A program made the translations under genes and the position numbers. The notes below the pieces were generated by a model. That model did no database searches and was not told the DNA's origin. It worked only from the letters and a program-made list of their open reading frames with translations. Of a stretch of 64,000 nucleotides of DNA, positions 43,060 to 52,010 are shown one piece after another. How positions within the stretch are numbered: position 1 is the stretch's first letter; each line of letters starts with the position of its first letter. The stretch comes from Terriglobia bacterium (GTDB lineage: Bacteria > Acidobacteriota > Terriglobia > Bryobacterales > Bryobacteraceae): NCBI GenBank assembly GCA_020073265.1, contig JAIQFN010000022.1, forward strand, positions 1 through 64,000. Direction: 5' to 3'.

Positions 43060-43266
43060 GAGGCTGGAAGATTGGATTGCGGACATGTTTTTCTCCTGGC
43101 ACCTTTCATAGCATTGCGGCCATGGCGCGGGATGGACGAGCGGGTGGAAATTGCTGAAGGGGAAGCGAAGAAGGGCGAGCGGGAGACGTGATCGGCGGCG
43201 TTCCGGGGGATCGGGGAAGAACAAGGACGGGATACCTGACTTCTCGCTCGTGTGGATAGTTTCCGG
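43060..43266. repeat. Dispersed leader repeat, copy 2 (solo, truncated gene start)
   Basis: This 207-bp copy matches copy 1 over 43060-43233, then shares a further 33 bp (43234-43266) only with copy 3. On the minus strand it retains the ATG and first nine codons (MSAIQSSSL) of the multicopy gene, then diverges to a stop after 17 codons. It is thus a decapitated copy, or a mobile leader. The rest of 42849-43380 contains no other gene that I can support. Confidence 0.88.
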
Positions 43267-43366
43267 GTTCCCGACTATCCTTCCACTAATCGGGGAGCGT
43301 CACTTCAACGGTAGGGCGTTAGACGGTAGTGTGCAACATCGCTTACTGCTAGGAACCTGAGAAGGC

Positions 43367-43382
43367 GATCCCCAAGGGGATC
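43367..43382 (-). terminator. Hairpin at the end of the regulator gene
   Basis: A perfect inverted repeat GATCCC-CAAG-GGGATC overlaps the regulator's TGA stop codon. There is no run of U after it on the minus strand, so termination is uncertain. Confidence 0.3.
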
Positions 43383-45078
43383 ACAACAGATTCATTTTTC
43401 GCAGCAGAGAATCACTGCCGGGACGGCAAACTTCATCGGCGTACTGGTCAGCGACGGCGATTACGGCGATAGGCTCGCGCTCGTTCACGGCCTGATCGAG
43501 CAATTTGTGCGCGAGTGCGCCGTTGCCGGAAGCCTCGGCAACAAAACTGCGCGGAAGGAACGGAATGTGGCGCTCGCTCGCGCGGCGGTCGAGGTCGTCG
43601 CGGATGTTATCGACATCTGCGACTCGGCCCTGCCGGCTGCGAACAAGCGCCATCACGCCCAGTAAGAAGACGTCGCCCGGAGTGACACTTAGACCGGCTT
43701 CGAGGGTTGTCGCCGCTTCATCAATCAAATTGTGGCGAAGCAACGTGAGTCCCGCGACAAACCTGCAAATCGGAAGTGATGGGAAGAGCTGGATGAGGGA
43801 TCGGGCTTTATCAACTGCTTCCGGCGTTCGCAAAGTGTACAGGACCCAAAGTTCAGAGATGCGGACCGCCGGGCTTAACGGGTCCAGAGTGACGCCGATC
43901 TTAATTTCCGCCAACGCTTCCGGAAGCCGTCGAGTTGGCACTAGGAACCAAAGGGCCCGGGCCACTCGAACCATCGGGGAAGCGGGGTCCATTTGTAGCG
44001 CTTTGACAAAGTGATCGTCTGCATCGTTCCAGTTGTACTCATAAAACGCGGAAAACACGCCGCGGACCACGTGCGATTGCGCCGATTCGGGGTCCAGCTG
44101 CAAGGCCCGGCCGAGAGCGGCGAGCGCGGCTGGAGCCAGTTCGTTGGGACGCTGCGCGAGATAGAGTACGCGATAGTAAGCCTGCAAGGCCAAACCGGAA
44201 TGCGGAAGTGCATAGCCGGGGTCCAGTTGTATAGCCCGCTCATAGCATTCGAGGGCGTGATCGATAGCCTGGGGTGTCACCTGCTGCACGAAATAGCGGC
44301 CTTCCAGGTATGCTCGATAAGCCTCAGAGCTGGAGGGCCGGCGTTCGCCGGGTCCACGGAGCTTCGTGCGCAGGGCGTCCGCGATCGCTTGTGCGATCTC
44401 GTCTTGGATGGTTAGAACATCTGTAACAGCTCGATCAAAGCGGCCCGACCAAAGATGATTCCCGTCGGATGCGCTGATCAGTTGCGCCATGATCCTAAGA
44501 CGATCACCTTCACACCGGAAACTACCTTCCAAAATATTCGCGACGCCGAGTATTTCCGCGATTCGGCGTATATCTTGAGTCCGGCCCTTGAAGGCGAATG
44601 CGGAAGTGCGGGCGATCACTTTGAGTCCGGGAATCTTGGCGAGCTCGTTGATTACGTCTTCCGCCAATCCATCCCCGAAATATTCGTTCTGACCGGCTCC
44701 GCCGAGATTGACGAAAGGCAGTACGGCGATAGAAGCCTCCGGACCGGGCCTGGATGCAGGCTCCGAGGCCGCGACGTTCTCGATAGCCGCGATAAAACGA
44801 TACCCTCTGCGGGGCTGCGTTTCGATGAACCTGGGAGCCTTCGCGTCGTCGCCGAGCGCGTGTCGAATATCGAGAATTTGGGTCTTCAGTACTTCGGGCT
44901 GAACGAATGAGTCCGGCCACAGAGATTCCAGCAGTTCAGTGTGCGTGACCAGCCGTCCCGCCCGCTCCACCAGGTACTTGAGCAGGAAGAAGGCTTTCGG
45001 CGTGAGGGTGATTCGCTCGGTGTCGCGCCAAAGGCATTGATTCTCGCTATCGAGCCGGAATGGCGGGAATTCTGTCAT
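43381..45078 (-). CDS. Winged-helix / TolB-like / TPR transcriptional regulator
   Basis: A 565-residue one-component regulator of a type abundant in Acidobacteriota. Residues 1-100 are an OmpR/CadC-type DNA-binding winged helix (LTPKAFFLLKYLVERAGRLV, FIETQPRRGYRFIAAI). Residues ~113-235 are a TolB/FlgO-like N-terminal domain (IAVLPFVNLGGAGQNEYFGD, IPGLKVIARTSAF, GVANILEGSFR). The remaining residues are TPR helices (about 260-520). No membrane helix, unlike CadC. It is divergent from a secreted-cupin gene, and a perfect 6-3-6 palindrome sits in the shared control region, a likely operator. Confidence 0.87.
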   Translation of the reverse strand: MTEFPPFRLDSENQCLWRDTERITLTPKAFFLLKYLVERAGRLVTHTELLESLWPDSFVQPEVLKTQILDIRHALGDDAKAPRFIETQPRRGYRFIAAIENVAASEPASRPGPEASIAVLPFVNLGGAGQNEYFGDGLAEDVINELAKIPGLKVIARTSAFAFKGRTQDIRRIAEILGVANILEGSFRCEGDRLRIMAQLISASDGNHLWSGRFDRAVTDVLTIQDEIAQAIADALRTKLRGPGERRPSSSEAYRAYLEGRYFVQQVTPQAIDHALECYERAIQLDPGYALPHSGLALQAYYRVLYLAQRPNELAPAALAALGRALQLDPESAQSHVVRGVFSAFYEYNWNDADDHFVKALQMDPASPMVRVARALWFLVPTRRLPEALAEIKIGVTLDPLSPAVRISELWVLYTLRTPEAVDKARSLIQLFPSLPICRFVAGLTLLRHNLIDEAATTLEAGLSVTPGDVFLLGVMALVRSRQGRVADVDNIRDDLDRRASERHIPFLPRSFVAEASGNGALAHKLLDQAVNEREPIAVIAVADQYADEVCRPGSDSLLRKMNLL

Positions 45079-45090
45079 TGCCGCGCTCTT

Positions 45091-45105
45091 AAGTGTAGAA
45101 CACTT
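45091..45105. promoter_or_regulatory. Perfect palindrome AAGTGT-AGA-ACACTT, candidate operator
   Basis: A 6-3-6 inverted repeat 13 bp upstream of the regulator ATG (45078) and about 90 bp upstream of the cupin genes on the other strand. On the minus strand it overlaps TACACT, a plausible -10 of the regulator. Autoregulation is inferred. Confidence 0.5.
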
Positions 45106-45192
45106 TACCGAATGGGTACCGTAACTTCACGAATTCCGTGGGCGCACGCGCCTATACTGATTTAGCTCGGCTTGAACCTAAAGGAAATCTCT

Positions 45193-45291
45193 GTGAAGAC
45201 CTGTCTTGCTTTCGGGCTACTCGTCTTGGCGAGCCACGCCTGCATGGCGCAAAGCACGTTCACTGCGCGCCCGAAGGCTTCGGAGGTGTAA
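45193..45291 (+). CDS. 32-aa signal-peptide-like leader ORF
   Basis: GTG 45193 has AAGGA at 45181-45185 (7-nt spacing). The product has a typical signal core (KTCLAFGLLVLASHACMAQS), then only about 12 residues before the stop, 3 nt from the next ATG. It may be the start of a secreted gene whose body was lost, a translationally coupled leader, or a true mini-peptide. Confidence 0.45.
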   Translation: MKTCLAFGLLVLASHACMAQSTFTARPKASEV

Positions 45292-45294
45292 CCA

Positions 45295-45888
45295 ATGCAT
45301 CAGGACAAGGAGAAACTCATGATTAGAAACAATGACTTTGCCGCATCCGAGGAATCGGCTGCAGCCGAACATGGCAACATACAACCCGTCCGCCAGGGAG
45401 CCGTAAACGCGCACTCTCGACGCCGCAGATCGTGGGGATTTGGTGCTGCTACCCTGGCCGCCGCGTTCGCGCTTGTGGTGTTCGTTGGCGACGCCGTGGG
45501 TCAGTTAAGCGGGGTGCAATTCACCCCCCTGGCACAGGGCTACAGTCCCGACAACAACGTCGTTCTACACCTGAAAGGGCCGAGCGATGTGCTTCAAGCA
45601 GATCTGGTATTTCAGCCTGGAGGACAAACAGGATGGCACACGCATCCGGGACCCGTGGTGGTTGTGATCAAGAGTGGTGCCCTCACGGAAATTCACAAGA
45701 ATGGTTGTACGACCGTTCATCCTGCCGGTTCGGTTTTCTTCGAAGACGCGGGCGAAGTGCATAATGCCCTCAATCAGACCGGCGGCGTGACAGATGTATA
45801 CGCGACCTTCATGTCGCCAAGCGGTGCCCCGCCGCTGATTCCAGCAGGCGATCCAGGAGGTGTTTGCCGCGATCGCGATCACGATTGA
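45295..45888 (+). CDS. Exported cupin protein
   Basis: A 197-residue protein. GGAGG lies 8 nt upstream of ATG 45295. A long basic N-terminal tail with SRRRRSW precedes a hydrophobic helix (residues ~48-68), giving either a signal anchor or a late-start signal peptide; an internal ATG (45319) is an alternative start. The cupin barrel follows with GGQTGWHTHPGPVVVVIKSG (motif 1: two His, no Glu at the usual place) and FFEDAGEVHNALN (motif 2). Divergent from the wHTH-TPR regulator and probably its target, by position only. Confidence 0.78.
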   Translation: MHQDKEKLMIRNNDFAASEESAAAEHGNIQPVRQGAVNAHSRRRRSWGFGAATLAAAFALVVFVGDAVGQLSGVQFTPLAQGYSPDNNVVLHLKGPSDVLQADLVFQPGGQTGWHTHPGPVVVVIKSGALTEIHKNGCTTVHPAGSVFFEDAGEVHNALNQTGGVTDVYATFMSPSGAPPLIPAGDPGGVCRDRDHD

Positions 45889-45999
45889 AGCAGACAAATA
45901 TTCGGGCTTGTACGGATGGCGATGTCGCTGGTAGATGCCGATGCTGGCGAACTCCAGATCGCCGACGAGCTGGCTTCGGTATAGTAGCTCAAATCTCAT

Positions 46000-46031
46000 G
46001 CGCCCCCAACACTCTCCGTGGTTGGGGGCGC
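46000..46031 (+). terminator. Strong 11-bp hairpin after the cupin gene
   Basis: GCGCCCCCAAC and GTTGGGGGCGC are perfect complements around a 10-nt loop. The stem is very stable, but TATGG follows instead of a U-tract, so it may be a non-canonical terminator or an mRNA end-stabilising structure. The rest of the gap 45889-46268 shows no other gene. Confidence 0.5.
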
Positions 46032-46268
46032 TATGGCAAACGCGTACTCACGGTGGGCCACGTTGCGGTGCTGAGCATCGGGTGTGACGATCCGCTAACA
46101 AATCACAGTAGTGAACACAAAACTGGGAGAGAATTTATGGAACAGAGGACTCGAGATGCGTTCCACGTATTCGGGAATATCCCCGGGTTGCATGGCGCGG
46201 CGGCGCGGCTTCATGGTCCTTTTAGAACGCTATCACTCTCCGCCTGTCTATCGCACTCTAGGGTAGCC

Positions 46269-48857
46269 ATGCGCTTGGTTTCATTGGTCCTGCTCGCGAC
46301 AGCCGCATTCGGCCAGACTTACACTGCCTCTACTTTTGCCGGTGTTTGGCTGCCGGAGAACCTCCCGGGCGCCTCCGTCGGCCTGAACCAAATCGGCGGC
46401 GTTGCCGTGGATGCGGCCGGCAATGTCTTCCTGTCACTGCCCCAGTACGCGGCAGTCATGCGACTCGACGCCACAACCGGAATTCTGACGCGCGTCGCCG
46501 GAAATTCAACCAACGGATTCAGCGGCGACAACGGCCCTGCCGTCAATGCGCAACTCTACCGGCCAAACGGTTTAGCCCTGGATTCCGCCGGCAGTCTCTA
46601 TATCGCGGATACCAACAATAGACGCATCCGTAAAGTCTCGAACGGCATCATTACCACGGTCGCCGGAAATGGCGCATCCGGCGTCTCGGGCGATGGCGTG
46701 CCCGCCACCAGCGCTGAGCTGTCCTACCCATACGCAATCGCCGTCGACGCCACGGGCAACGTCTATATCTCCGATGCCTCCGGCGTCATCCGCAAAGTTA
46801 CGAATGGGGTCATCGCCAGCGTAGCCGGCGCCCAAGGTTATTTCGCCGGCATCGCCGTCGACACCGCAGGCAGCCTCTTCCTTTTGGATGGCGTAACCCC
46901 CCGCGTCCTCAAGGTGTCGAATGGCGTAGCCACCACTTTCGCCGGTAACGGAACCTACGGCTTCAGCGGCGACAACGGCCCCGCAACGGCCGCTCAGTTT
47001 GGCGGAGACCCAGACGATGGCGGGCCCTTCGGCATCGCTGTCGAATCCACCGGCAACGTCTACATTGCCGATACATCCAACGGCCGCATCCGCAAGATCT
47101 CGAACGGTGTCATCACCACCGTGGCTGGCGGCGACACTGCCATCCAGCTGACCGGTCCCACCTCCATCGCCGTGGACTCCGCCGGGGATCTCTATGTCTC
47201 CGACCCATCGAACCTCACTGGGTTTCTGGGAGACCGCATCCGAAAAGTTGCCAACGGCGTCGTCACCACCATTGCCGGAAATGGCTACTTTAGCTTCAGC
47301 GGCGACAACGGACCGGCTGCCAACGCGCAGTTCTATCAACCCGAAGGCGTCGCCATCGATTCCTCTGGCAGGATCTACATCGCCGACACGCAGAATAACC
47401 GTGTCCGCATGATCGCCAACGGAGTCATCACCACCGTCGCCGGAACCGGAGCCCGAGGTTTCAGCGGCGATAACGGTCCGGCTACCAGTGCGCAGTTGGC
47501 CACGCCGGTCGCCGTCGCCGTGGATCCCGCCGGCAATCTATATATCGCGGACATCAATAACTTCCGCATCCGCAAAGTCTCCGGCGGCGTAATCACCACC
47601 GTCGCGGGTACCGCCGGCTACACTCCCTGCGGCGTGGCCGCCGACTCGGCCGGCAACGTTTACGTGTCCGATTGCGTGCACTCCAGCCTGCTCAAGGTCG
47701 CGAACGGAAACGCCACAACCCTGGCAGCACACGGCTCGGTCTTGGCCGTCGACTCCGCGGGAAACCTCTACATAGCAAACTCCGGCGCCATCCTCAAGCT
47801 CGCGAACGGCGTCGTCACCACCATCGGGGGCGGGACCGGTGTCGCGTTCGACGCCGCAGGCAACCGCTATATCGCCGACGGGCATCTCGGCCTCGTCCAC
47901 AAGCTCTCGAATGGAACCATCACCACATTCCCCATGAGCCCGCCCCTGGCTTTCCCGGGCGACCCGATCAGGGTCGACTCTTTAGGCAACATTTACGACG
48001 CAAATAACGGCAGTCTTGGCATTCCTCCACCCGCCGGGATCGCCGTCGACTCTTCCGGCAACATCTACAGCTCCGATGGCATCCACATCCTGGTTCTGAA
48101 GCCGGCCGGCGCGATTGCTCCGCCCACTTCCGTATCCGTCGACTTGATCAACAATGCAGCCAGCAATCAGTTTTTGGGAATCGCCCCCGGCGAGATCGTG
48201 ACTCTGAAGGGATCGGGTCTCGGCCCCGCGCAACTGGTCTCCGCCCGCGCCGGCAGCGACGGATTCTACCCGACCCAACTTAGCGGCACTTCGGTTCAGT
48301 TCAACGGCGTTGCCGCGCCGCTGCTCTATACGTCGGCGACTCAAGTGGCCGCGGTCGCGCCTTACGGAGTTACCGGCCCCGCCGTCCAAGTTACCGTGAC
48401 CTACCAGGGTCAAACCTCCATCCCGGCAACGATTCGAGTCTTTGCCGCGGCTCCAGGGCTGTTCACGGCGGATGGCACGGGCGCCGGACAAGCGGCCGCG
48501 ATCAACCAGGACGGCACCCTCAATAGCGCTTCCAACCCGGCGCCGATTGGCAGCGTTATTTCGCTTTACGCGACCGGCGGAGGCCAGACTTCGCCGGCCG
48601 GGGTGGATGGCCAGGTATCTGCATCGCCGCTCGCCAGCCAGTCACTGCCGGTCCAGGTATACATCGGACAACAACTGGTTCTCTCCACGGCGCAATTGCA
48701 ATACGCCGGCCCCGCGCCTGGAGAAATCGCAGGCGTGATGCAGATCAACGTGCAGCTTCCCCCCGGTCTCAAAACCGGGAGCACAGTGCCGGTCGCAATC
48801 TTTGTAGGCACTGCAAATTCGAGCAGCCAGTCCAACGTCACTATCGCCGTGCGCTAA
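46269..48857 (+). CDS. Secreted NHL-repeat propeller protein with IPT-like C-terminal domain
   Basis: An 862-residue exported protein. ATG 46269 is chosen since a clean signal peptide follows (MRLVSLVLLATAAFGQ); an ATG at 46138 would place this signal internally. Residues ~20-620 are NHL/TEX10-type blades of the form VAGNGxxGFSGDNGPAxxAQ and YIADTxNNRIRKVSNGVITT, so at least one propeller, probably two. Residues ~625-862 are the TIGR03437-type C-terminal domain (APGEIVTLKGSGLGPAQLVS, AINQDGTLNSASNPAPIGS). Function unknown; likely surface binding. Heads a string of related genes to 54296. Confidence 0.8.
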   Translation: MRLVSLVLLATAAFGQTYTASTFAGVWLPENLPGASVGLNQIGGVAVDAAGNVFLSLPQYAAVMRLDATTGILTRVAGNSTNGFSGDNGPAVNAQLYRPNGLALDSAGSLYIADTNNRRIRKVSNGIITTVAGNGASGVSGDGVPATSAELSYPYAIAVDATGNVYISDASGVIRKVTNGVIASVAGAQGYFAGIAVDTAGSLFLLDGVTPRVLKVSNGVATTFAGNGTYGFSGDNGPATAAQFGGDPDDGGPFGIAVESTGNVYIADTSNGRIRKISNGVITTVAGGDTAIQLTGPTSIAVDSAGDLYVSDPSNLTGFLGDRIRKVANGVVTTIAGNGYFSFSGDNGPAANAQFYQPEGVAIDSSGRIYIADTQNNRVRMIANGVITTVAGTGARGFSGDNGPATSAQLATPVAVAVDPAGNLYIADINNFRIRKVSGGVITTVAGTAGYTPCGVAADSAGNVYVSDCVHSSLLKVANGNATTLAAHGSVLAVDSAGNLYIANSGAILKLANGVVTTIGGGTGVAFDAAGNRYIADGHLGLVHKLSNGTITTFPMSPPLAFPGDPIRVDSLGNIYDANNGSLGIPPPAGIAVDSSGNIYSSDGIHILVLKPAGAIAPPTSVSVDLINNAASNQFLGIAPGEIVTLKGSGLGPAQLVSARAGSDGFYPTQLSGTSVQFNGVAAPLLYTSATQVAAVAPYGVTGPAVQVTVTYQGQTSIPATIRVFAAAPGLFTADGTGAGQAAAINQDGTLNSASNPAPIGSVISLYATGGGQTSPAGVDGQVSASPLASQSLPVQVYIGQQLVLSTAQLQYAGPAPGEIAGVMQINVQLPPGLKTGSTVPVAIFVGTANSSSQSNVTIAVR

Positions 48858-48873
48858 TTCAGGGAGTCGAGCT

Positions 48874-49098
48874 ATGAGAATCAACTTTGCTCTTCCGTTG
48901 TTTCGGCATGATTCCTCCGCAAGTGGCCCTCGGCGGGCGGCTCGCCGAGGTGCGCTGTATTTCGGCGCCTCCAGCTATCCAGACTACAACCAGGTGAACT
49001 TCCTGGTACCGAGCGGAGTTGCGTCGTGACCTGCGGTTCCGGTCCACCTTACGTATCTCGGCCGCCCGAGCAACACAGTCACGATCGGGGTGCGGTGA
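48874..49098 (+). pseudogene. Decayed paralogue of the downstream Kelch/IPT genes
   Basis: The first ~36 bases resemble the signal-peptide start of the two genes downstream, then jump straight to their last ~62 codons (IPPQVALGGRLAEV, YNQVNFLVPSGVAS, TYLGRPSNTVTIGVR). Nearly all of the propeller is deleted. Reading also needs two single-base frame changes (before IPPQ and after RLAEV), and a GGA-to-TGA nonsense codon stands at 49027-49029. Clear pseudogene. Confidence 0.85.
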
Positions 49099-49114
49099 TT
49101 TGGGGAGACCAGAA

Positions 49115-50545
49115 ATGAAAACCCGCTTTATTCTTCCATTGCTCTTGTCAGTTGTTGCGATTGCGCAAACGCCAGGCACGTTTACGGCGACGGGCAATCT
49201 GAATACCGGCCGTTTTCATCACACGGGAACATTGCTTCCCAACGGTAAAGTGCTGATCGCCGGTGGATCTTACTCGCACCCCACAATTGGGATCGACGCC
49301 TATTTCGATGTTCTGGCGGGCGCGGAACTCTACGACCCCACGACTGGCAGATTCACTCCAGCCGGCAACATGACGATGCACCGCTCCTATCACACGGCTA
49401 CCTTACTGCCTAACGGGAAGGTGCTGATCGTGGGAGGCGCCCGCCTGACCACTGGAGCGCAGCCTCCCAGCGCGGAACTGTACGACCCAATCACGGGAAC
49501 ATTCACTCCTACGGGGGATACTACTGTAGCCCGCTTAGGGAGCCACAGTGCGACGCTCCTCAATGACGGAACAGTCTTGATTGCCGGTGGTCTTCAAGAT
49601 TCGGGCACAGCGGAAATCTACGATCCGTCCACCGGAACCTTCCACGCGATTGCAAACACCATCGTGCGGCATAAAGCTGCCATAGCCACTCTCCTGAGCG
49701 ACGGAAGAGTTCTGCTTGATGGCGGAGTGCCGTATACGGGCGCTGAGATTTACGATCCCGCAGAAGGGACATTCACGTTTGCGGGTCTCGGAATCGATCC
49801 TTCCGAAAGCAGCCCGGTCGCGGCAGCCTTGCAAACCAACGGCGAGGTTCTACAGACATTAGGTCCTGCGTGTGCCGATTGTGATAGTCGCGGTGCAGAA
49901 TTGTTCGACCCAACGACGAGGATCTTCACTGCTACACCACAAACGCCTATAACGAGTGGTCTCTACGCTGGCTATGATACCGCCACTCTGCTGCCGGACG
50001 GCCGTGTGTTAACTATTGGCGGACAGGCCGAACTCTTCGATCCCACGAGCAGTACATTCACTCCTGCCGGGCCCATGACTTTGTTCCGCGCTGGCCACAC
50101 CGCCACGCTGTTAGCTGATGGCACCGTGCTTATAGCCGGTGGTCAAGATGTTGCAGGGAACGCTCCGGGAAACACTGCGGAAATTTACCTTCCGGCAGCG
50201 TTGATTCCCTCACCGATGCTGTTTTCCATTTCGGGCGACGGACGTGGTCAAGGCGCTATCTGGCACGCAGAAACGGGGCAGATTGCTTCCGCCGGCAGCC
50301 CTGCGGTCGCCGGCGAGGCGCTGTCCATGTACACCACCAGCCTGGCAGACGGCGGCGTCATTCCTCCGCAAATTGCAGTCGGCGGACGGCTCGCCGAGGT
50401 GCTGTATTGCGGCACCTCCAGCTATCCAGGCTACAACCAGGTGAACTTTCGAGTGCCCAGCGGCGTTGCGCCGGGACCCGCGGTCTCCGTCCGCTTGACG
50501 TACATCGGACGACCAAGCAATGCCGTCACGATCGGTGTGCAGTGA
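49115..50545 (+). CDS. Secreted Kelch-type propeller protein 1 with IPT-like C-terminal domain
   Basis: A 476-residue exported protein: signal peptide (KTRFILPLLLSVVAIAQ), then about six to seven Kelch/galactose-oxidase-like blades with repeating LLPNGKVLIAGG and AELYDPxTGTFTPTG, and a C-terminal TIGR03437-type stretch (LFSISGDGRGQGAIWHAETG to RLTYIGRPSNAVTIGVQ). GGGGAGA upstream supports the start. It is a tandem duplicate of the next gene. No copper ligands of galactose oxidase are visible, so a binding role is more likely than catalysis. Confidence 0.82.
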   Translation: MKTRFILPLLLSVVAIAQTPGTFTATGNLNTGRFHHTGTLLPNGKVLIAGGSYSHPTIGIDAYFDVLAGAELYDPTTGRFTPAGNMTMHRSYHTATLLPNGKVLIVGGARLTTGAQPPSAELYDPITGTFTPTGDTTVARLGSHSATLLNDGTVLIAGGLQDSGTAEIYDPSTGTFHAIANTIVRHKAAIATLLSDGRVLLDGGVPYTGAEIYDPAEGTFTFAGLGIDPSESSPVAAALQTNGEVLQTLGPACADCDSRGAELFDPTTRIFTATPQTPITSGLYAGYDTATLLPDGRVLTIGGQAELFDPTSSTFTPAGPMTLFRAGHTATLLADGTVLIAGGQDVAGNAPGNTAEIYLPAALIPSPMLFSISGDGRGQGAIWHAETGQIASAGSPAVAGEALSMYTTSLADGGVIPPQIAVGGRLAEVLYCGTSSYPGYNQVNFRVPSGVAPGPAVSVRLTYIGRPSNAVTIGVQ

Positions 50546-50562
50546 TTTTTTGGAGGCTAGAG

Positions 50563-51984
50563 ATGAGAACCAGTTTTGTTCTATCGCTCTTCTTATTCGG
50601 AATAGGAGGCCACGGCCCAGTGGCGATAGCGCAAACCACAGGGACGTTCACGGCTACTAGCAACATGACCATGCCCCGCTATTTTCACACAGCCACCCTG
50701 CTCGGCGATGGCAGAGTCTTGATCGCCGGGGGGACCCCCGACCCAGGCGTCGGGGCCAGTGCCGAGCTTTACGATCCCTCCACAGGCACTTTTTCTCTCA
50801 TCGGCCAAATGTCCCGGCCGCGGAACGCGCACACGGCAACGCTGCTCGCCAATGGCAGGGTCTTGATCGCCGGCGGCGCCGAGTCGCCCAGCGCGGAAAT
50901 CTATGATCCAACCACAGGAACCTTCACGCCGACGGGAAGCATGAGTGCAGCCCGGGCTGCGCACACCGCTACCCTCCTCCCCGATGGCAGAGTCCTCGTT
51001 GCCGGTGGGTATGGCCCGACGACTGACGATGACTTGTTAAGCGCCGACCTTTACGATCCAATTGCGGGAACCTTCACGCCCACAGGCAACCTGCATCACG
51101 CGTGCTACCCGACGGGCGGCGCGACACTCCTTGCAGACGGCACGGTCCTGGTCGGGGAAGAAGTCTATGACCCGTCAACTGGCCTGTTTACGGATACCGG
51201 CCACTCCGGCCACTATTTTGATTTCACCACCACCTTGCTCACGAATGGGACAGCCTTCATCGCCGGTGGTGGCGACTCCGATCCGTTGGCCTGTATCTCC
51301 CAAACGGAGCTGTACGATCCTGCGAACACCACTTTCGCCGCTGCTCCCAGGATGACGCTCTGCCGGTTTTATCACACGGCAACGCTCCTTCCGTCCGGGA
51401 TCGTCATGATAGCCGGGGGCGGCTCCTACGATGCGGGGTCGGGCCAAGCCAATCTGGCGAGCGTTGAGATTTACGACTTCTCGAGTGGCACGTTTGGTTG
51501 GATTGGGAACATGAACGCAGGCCGGCAAGTCCACACAGCTACGCTACTCGGAGACGGCCGCGTCCTGATCGCCGGTGGCGTAGGCGCGCCGGGGTATTCT
51601 GCGCTTGCCACTGCGGAAATCTACACTCCCCAACTATTAGTGCACGCGCCTATGCTGTTCTCTCTTTCTGGCGACGGCAGAGGACAGGGTGCGATCTGGC
51701 ACGCTGAAACAGGACAGGTCGTCTTGCCCGACAGCCCCGCCACCGCCGGAGAGGCACTGTCGCTGTACACGACGAGCCTGATTGACCGCGGCGTGATTCC
51801 TCCGCAGGTGGCAATCGGCGGCCGGCTGGCCGAGATCCTGTATTTCGGCGACGCGCCCGGTTATCCCGGCTACAACCAGGTCAACTTCCGCGTGCCAAGC
51901 GGCGTTGCGCCGGGACCGGCAGTGCCTGTCCGCTTGACATACATCGGACGACCAAGCAATGTCGTCACGATCGGCGTTCAGTGA
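50563..51984 (+). CDS. Secreted Kelch-type propeller protein 2 with IPT-like C-terminal domain
   Basis: A 473-residue paralogue of the preceding gene, 17 nt downstream, with GGAGG at 50552-50556. Signal peptide (FVLSLFLFGIGGHGPVAIAQ), blades of the LLxxGRVLIAGG / EIYDPTTGTFTPTG type, and the same C-terminal end (GVIPPQVAIGGRLAEILYFG to RLTYIGRPSNVVTIGVQ). The 3' ends of the two genes and the pseudogene are much closer to each other than the blade regions, pointing to recent duplication or conversion of the C-terminal part. Likely co-transcribed with genes on both sides. Confidence 0.82.
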   Translation: MRTSFVLSLFLFGIGGHGPVAIAQTTGTFTATSNMTMPRYFHTATLLGDGRVLIAGGTPDPGVGASAELYDPSTGTFSLIGQMSRPRNAHTATLLANGRVLIAGGAESPSAEIYDPTTGTFTPTGSMSAARAAHTATLLPDGRVLVAGGYGPTTDDDLLSADLYDPIAGTFTPTGNLHHACYPTGGATLLADGTVLVGEEVYDPSTGLFTDTGHSGHYFDFTTTLLTNGTAFIAGGGDSDPLACISQTELYDPANTTFAAAPRMTLCRFYHTATLLPSGIVMIAGGGSYDAGSGQANLASVEIYDFSSGTFGWIGNMNAGRQVHTATLLGDGRVLIAGGVGAPGYSALATAEIYTPQLLVHAPMLFSLSGDGRGQGAIWHAETGQVVLPDSPATAGEALSLYTTSLIDRGVIPPQVAIGGRLAEILYFGDAPGYPGYNQVNFRVPSGVAPGPAVPVRLTYIGRPSNVVTIGVQ

Positions 51985-52010
51985 TCGTCGAAACGAAGGG
52001 AAGAACGAAA

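Noticed and set aside
45864-46268. Extension of the NHL protein upstream of 46269
   Set aside because: It would cross the strong hairpin at 46000-46031 and place the signal peptide inside the protein.
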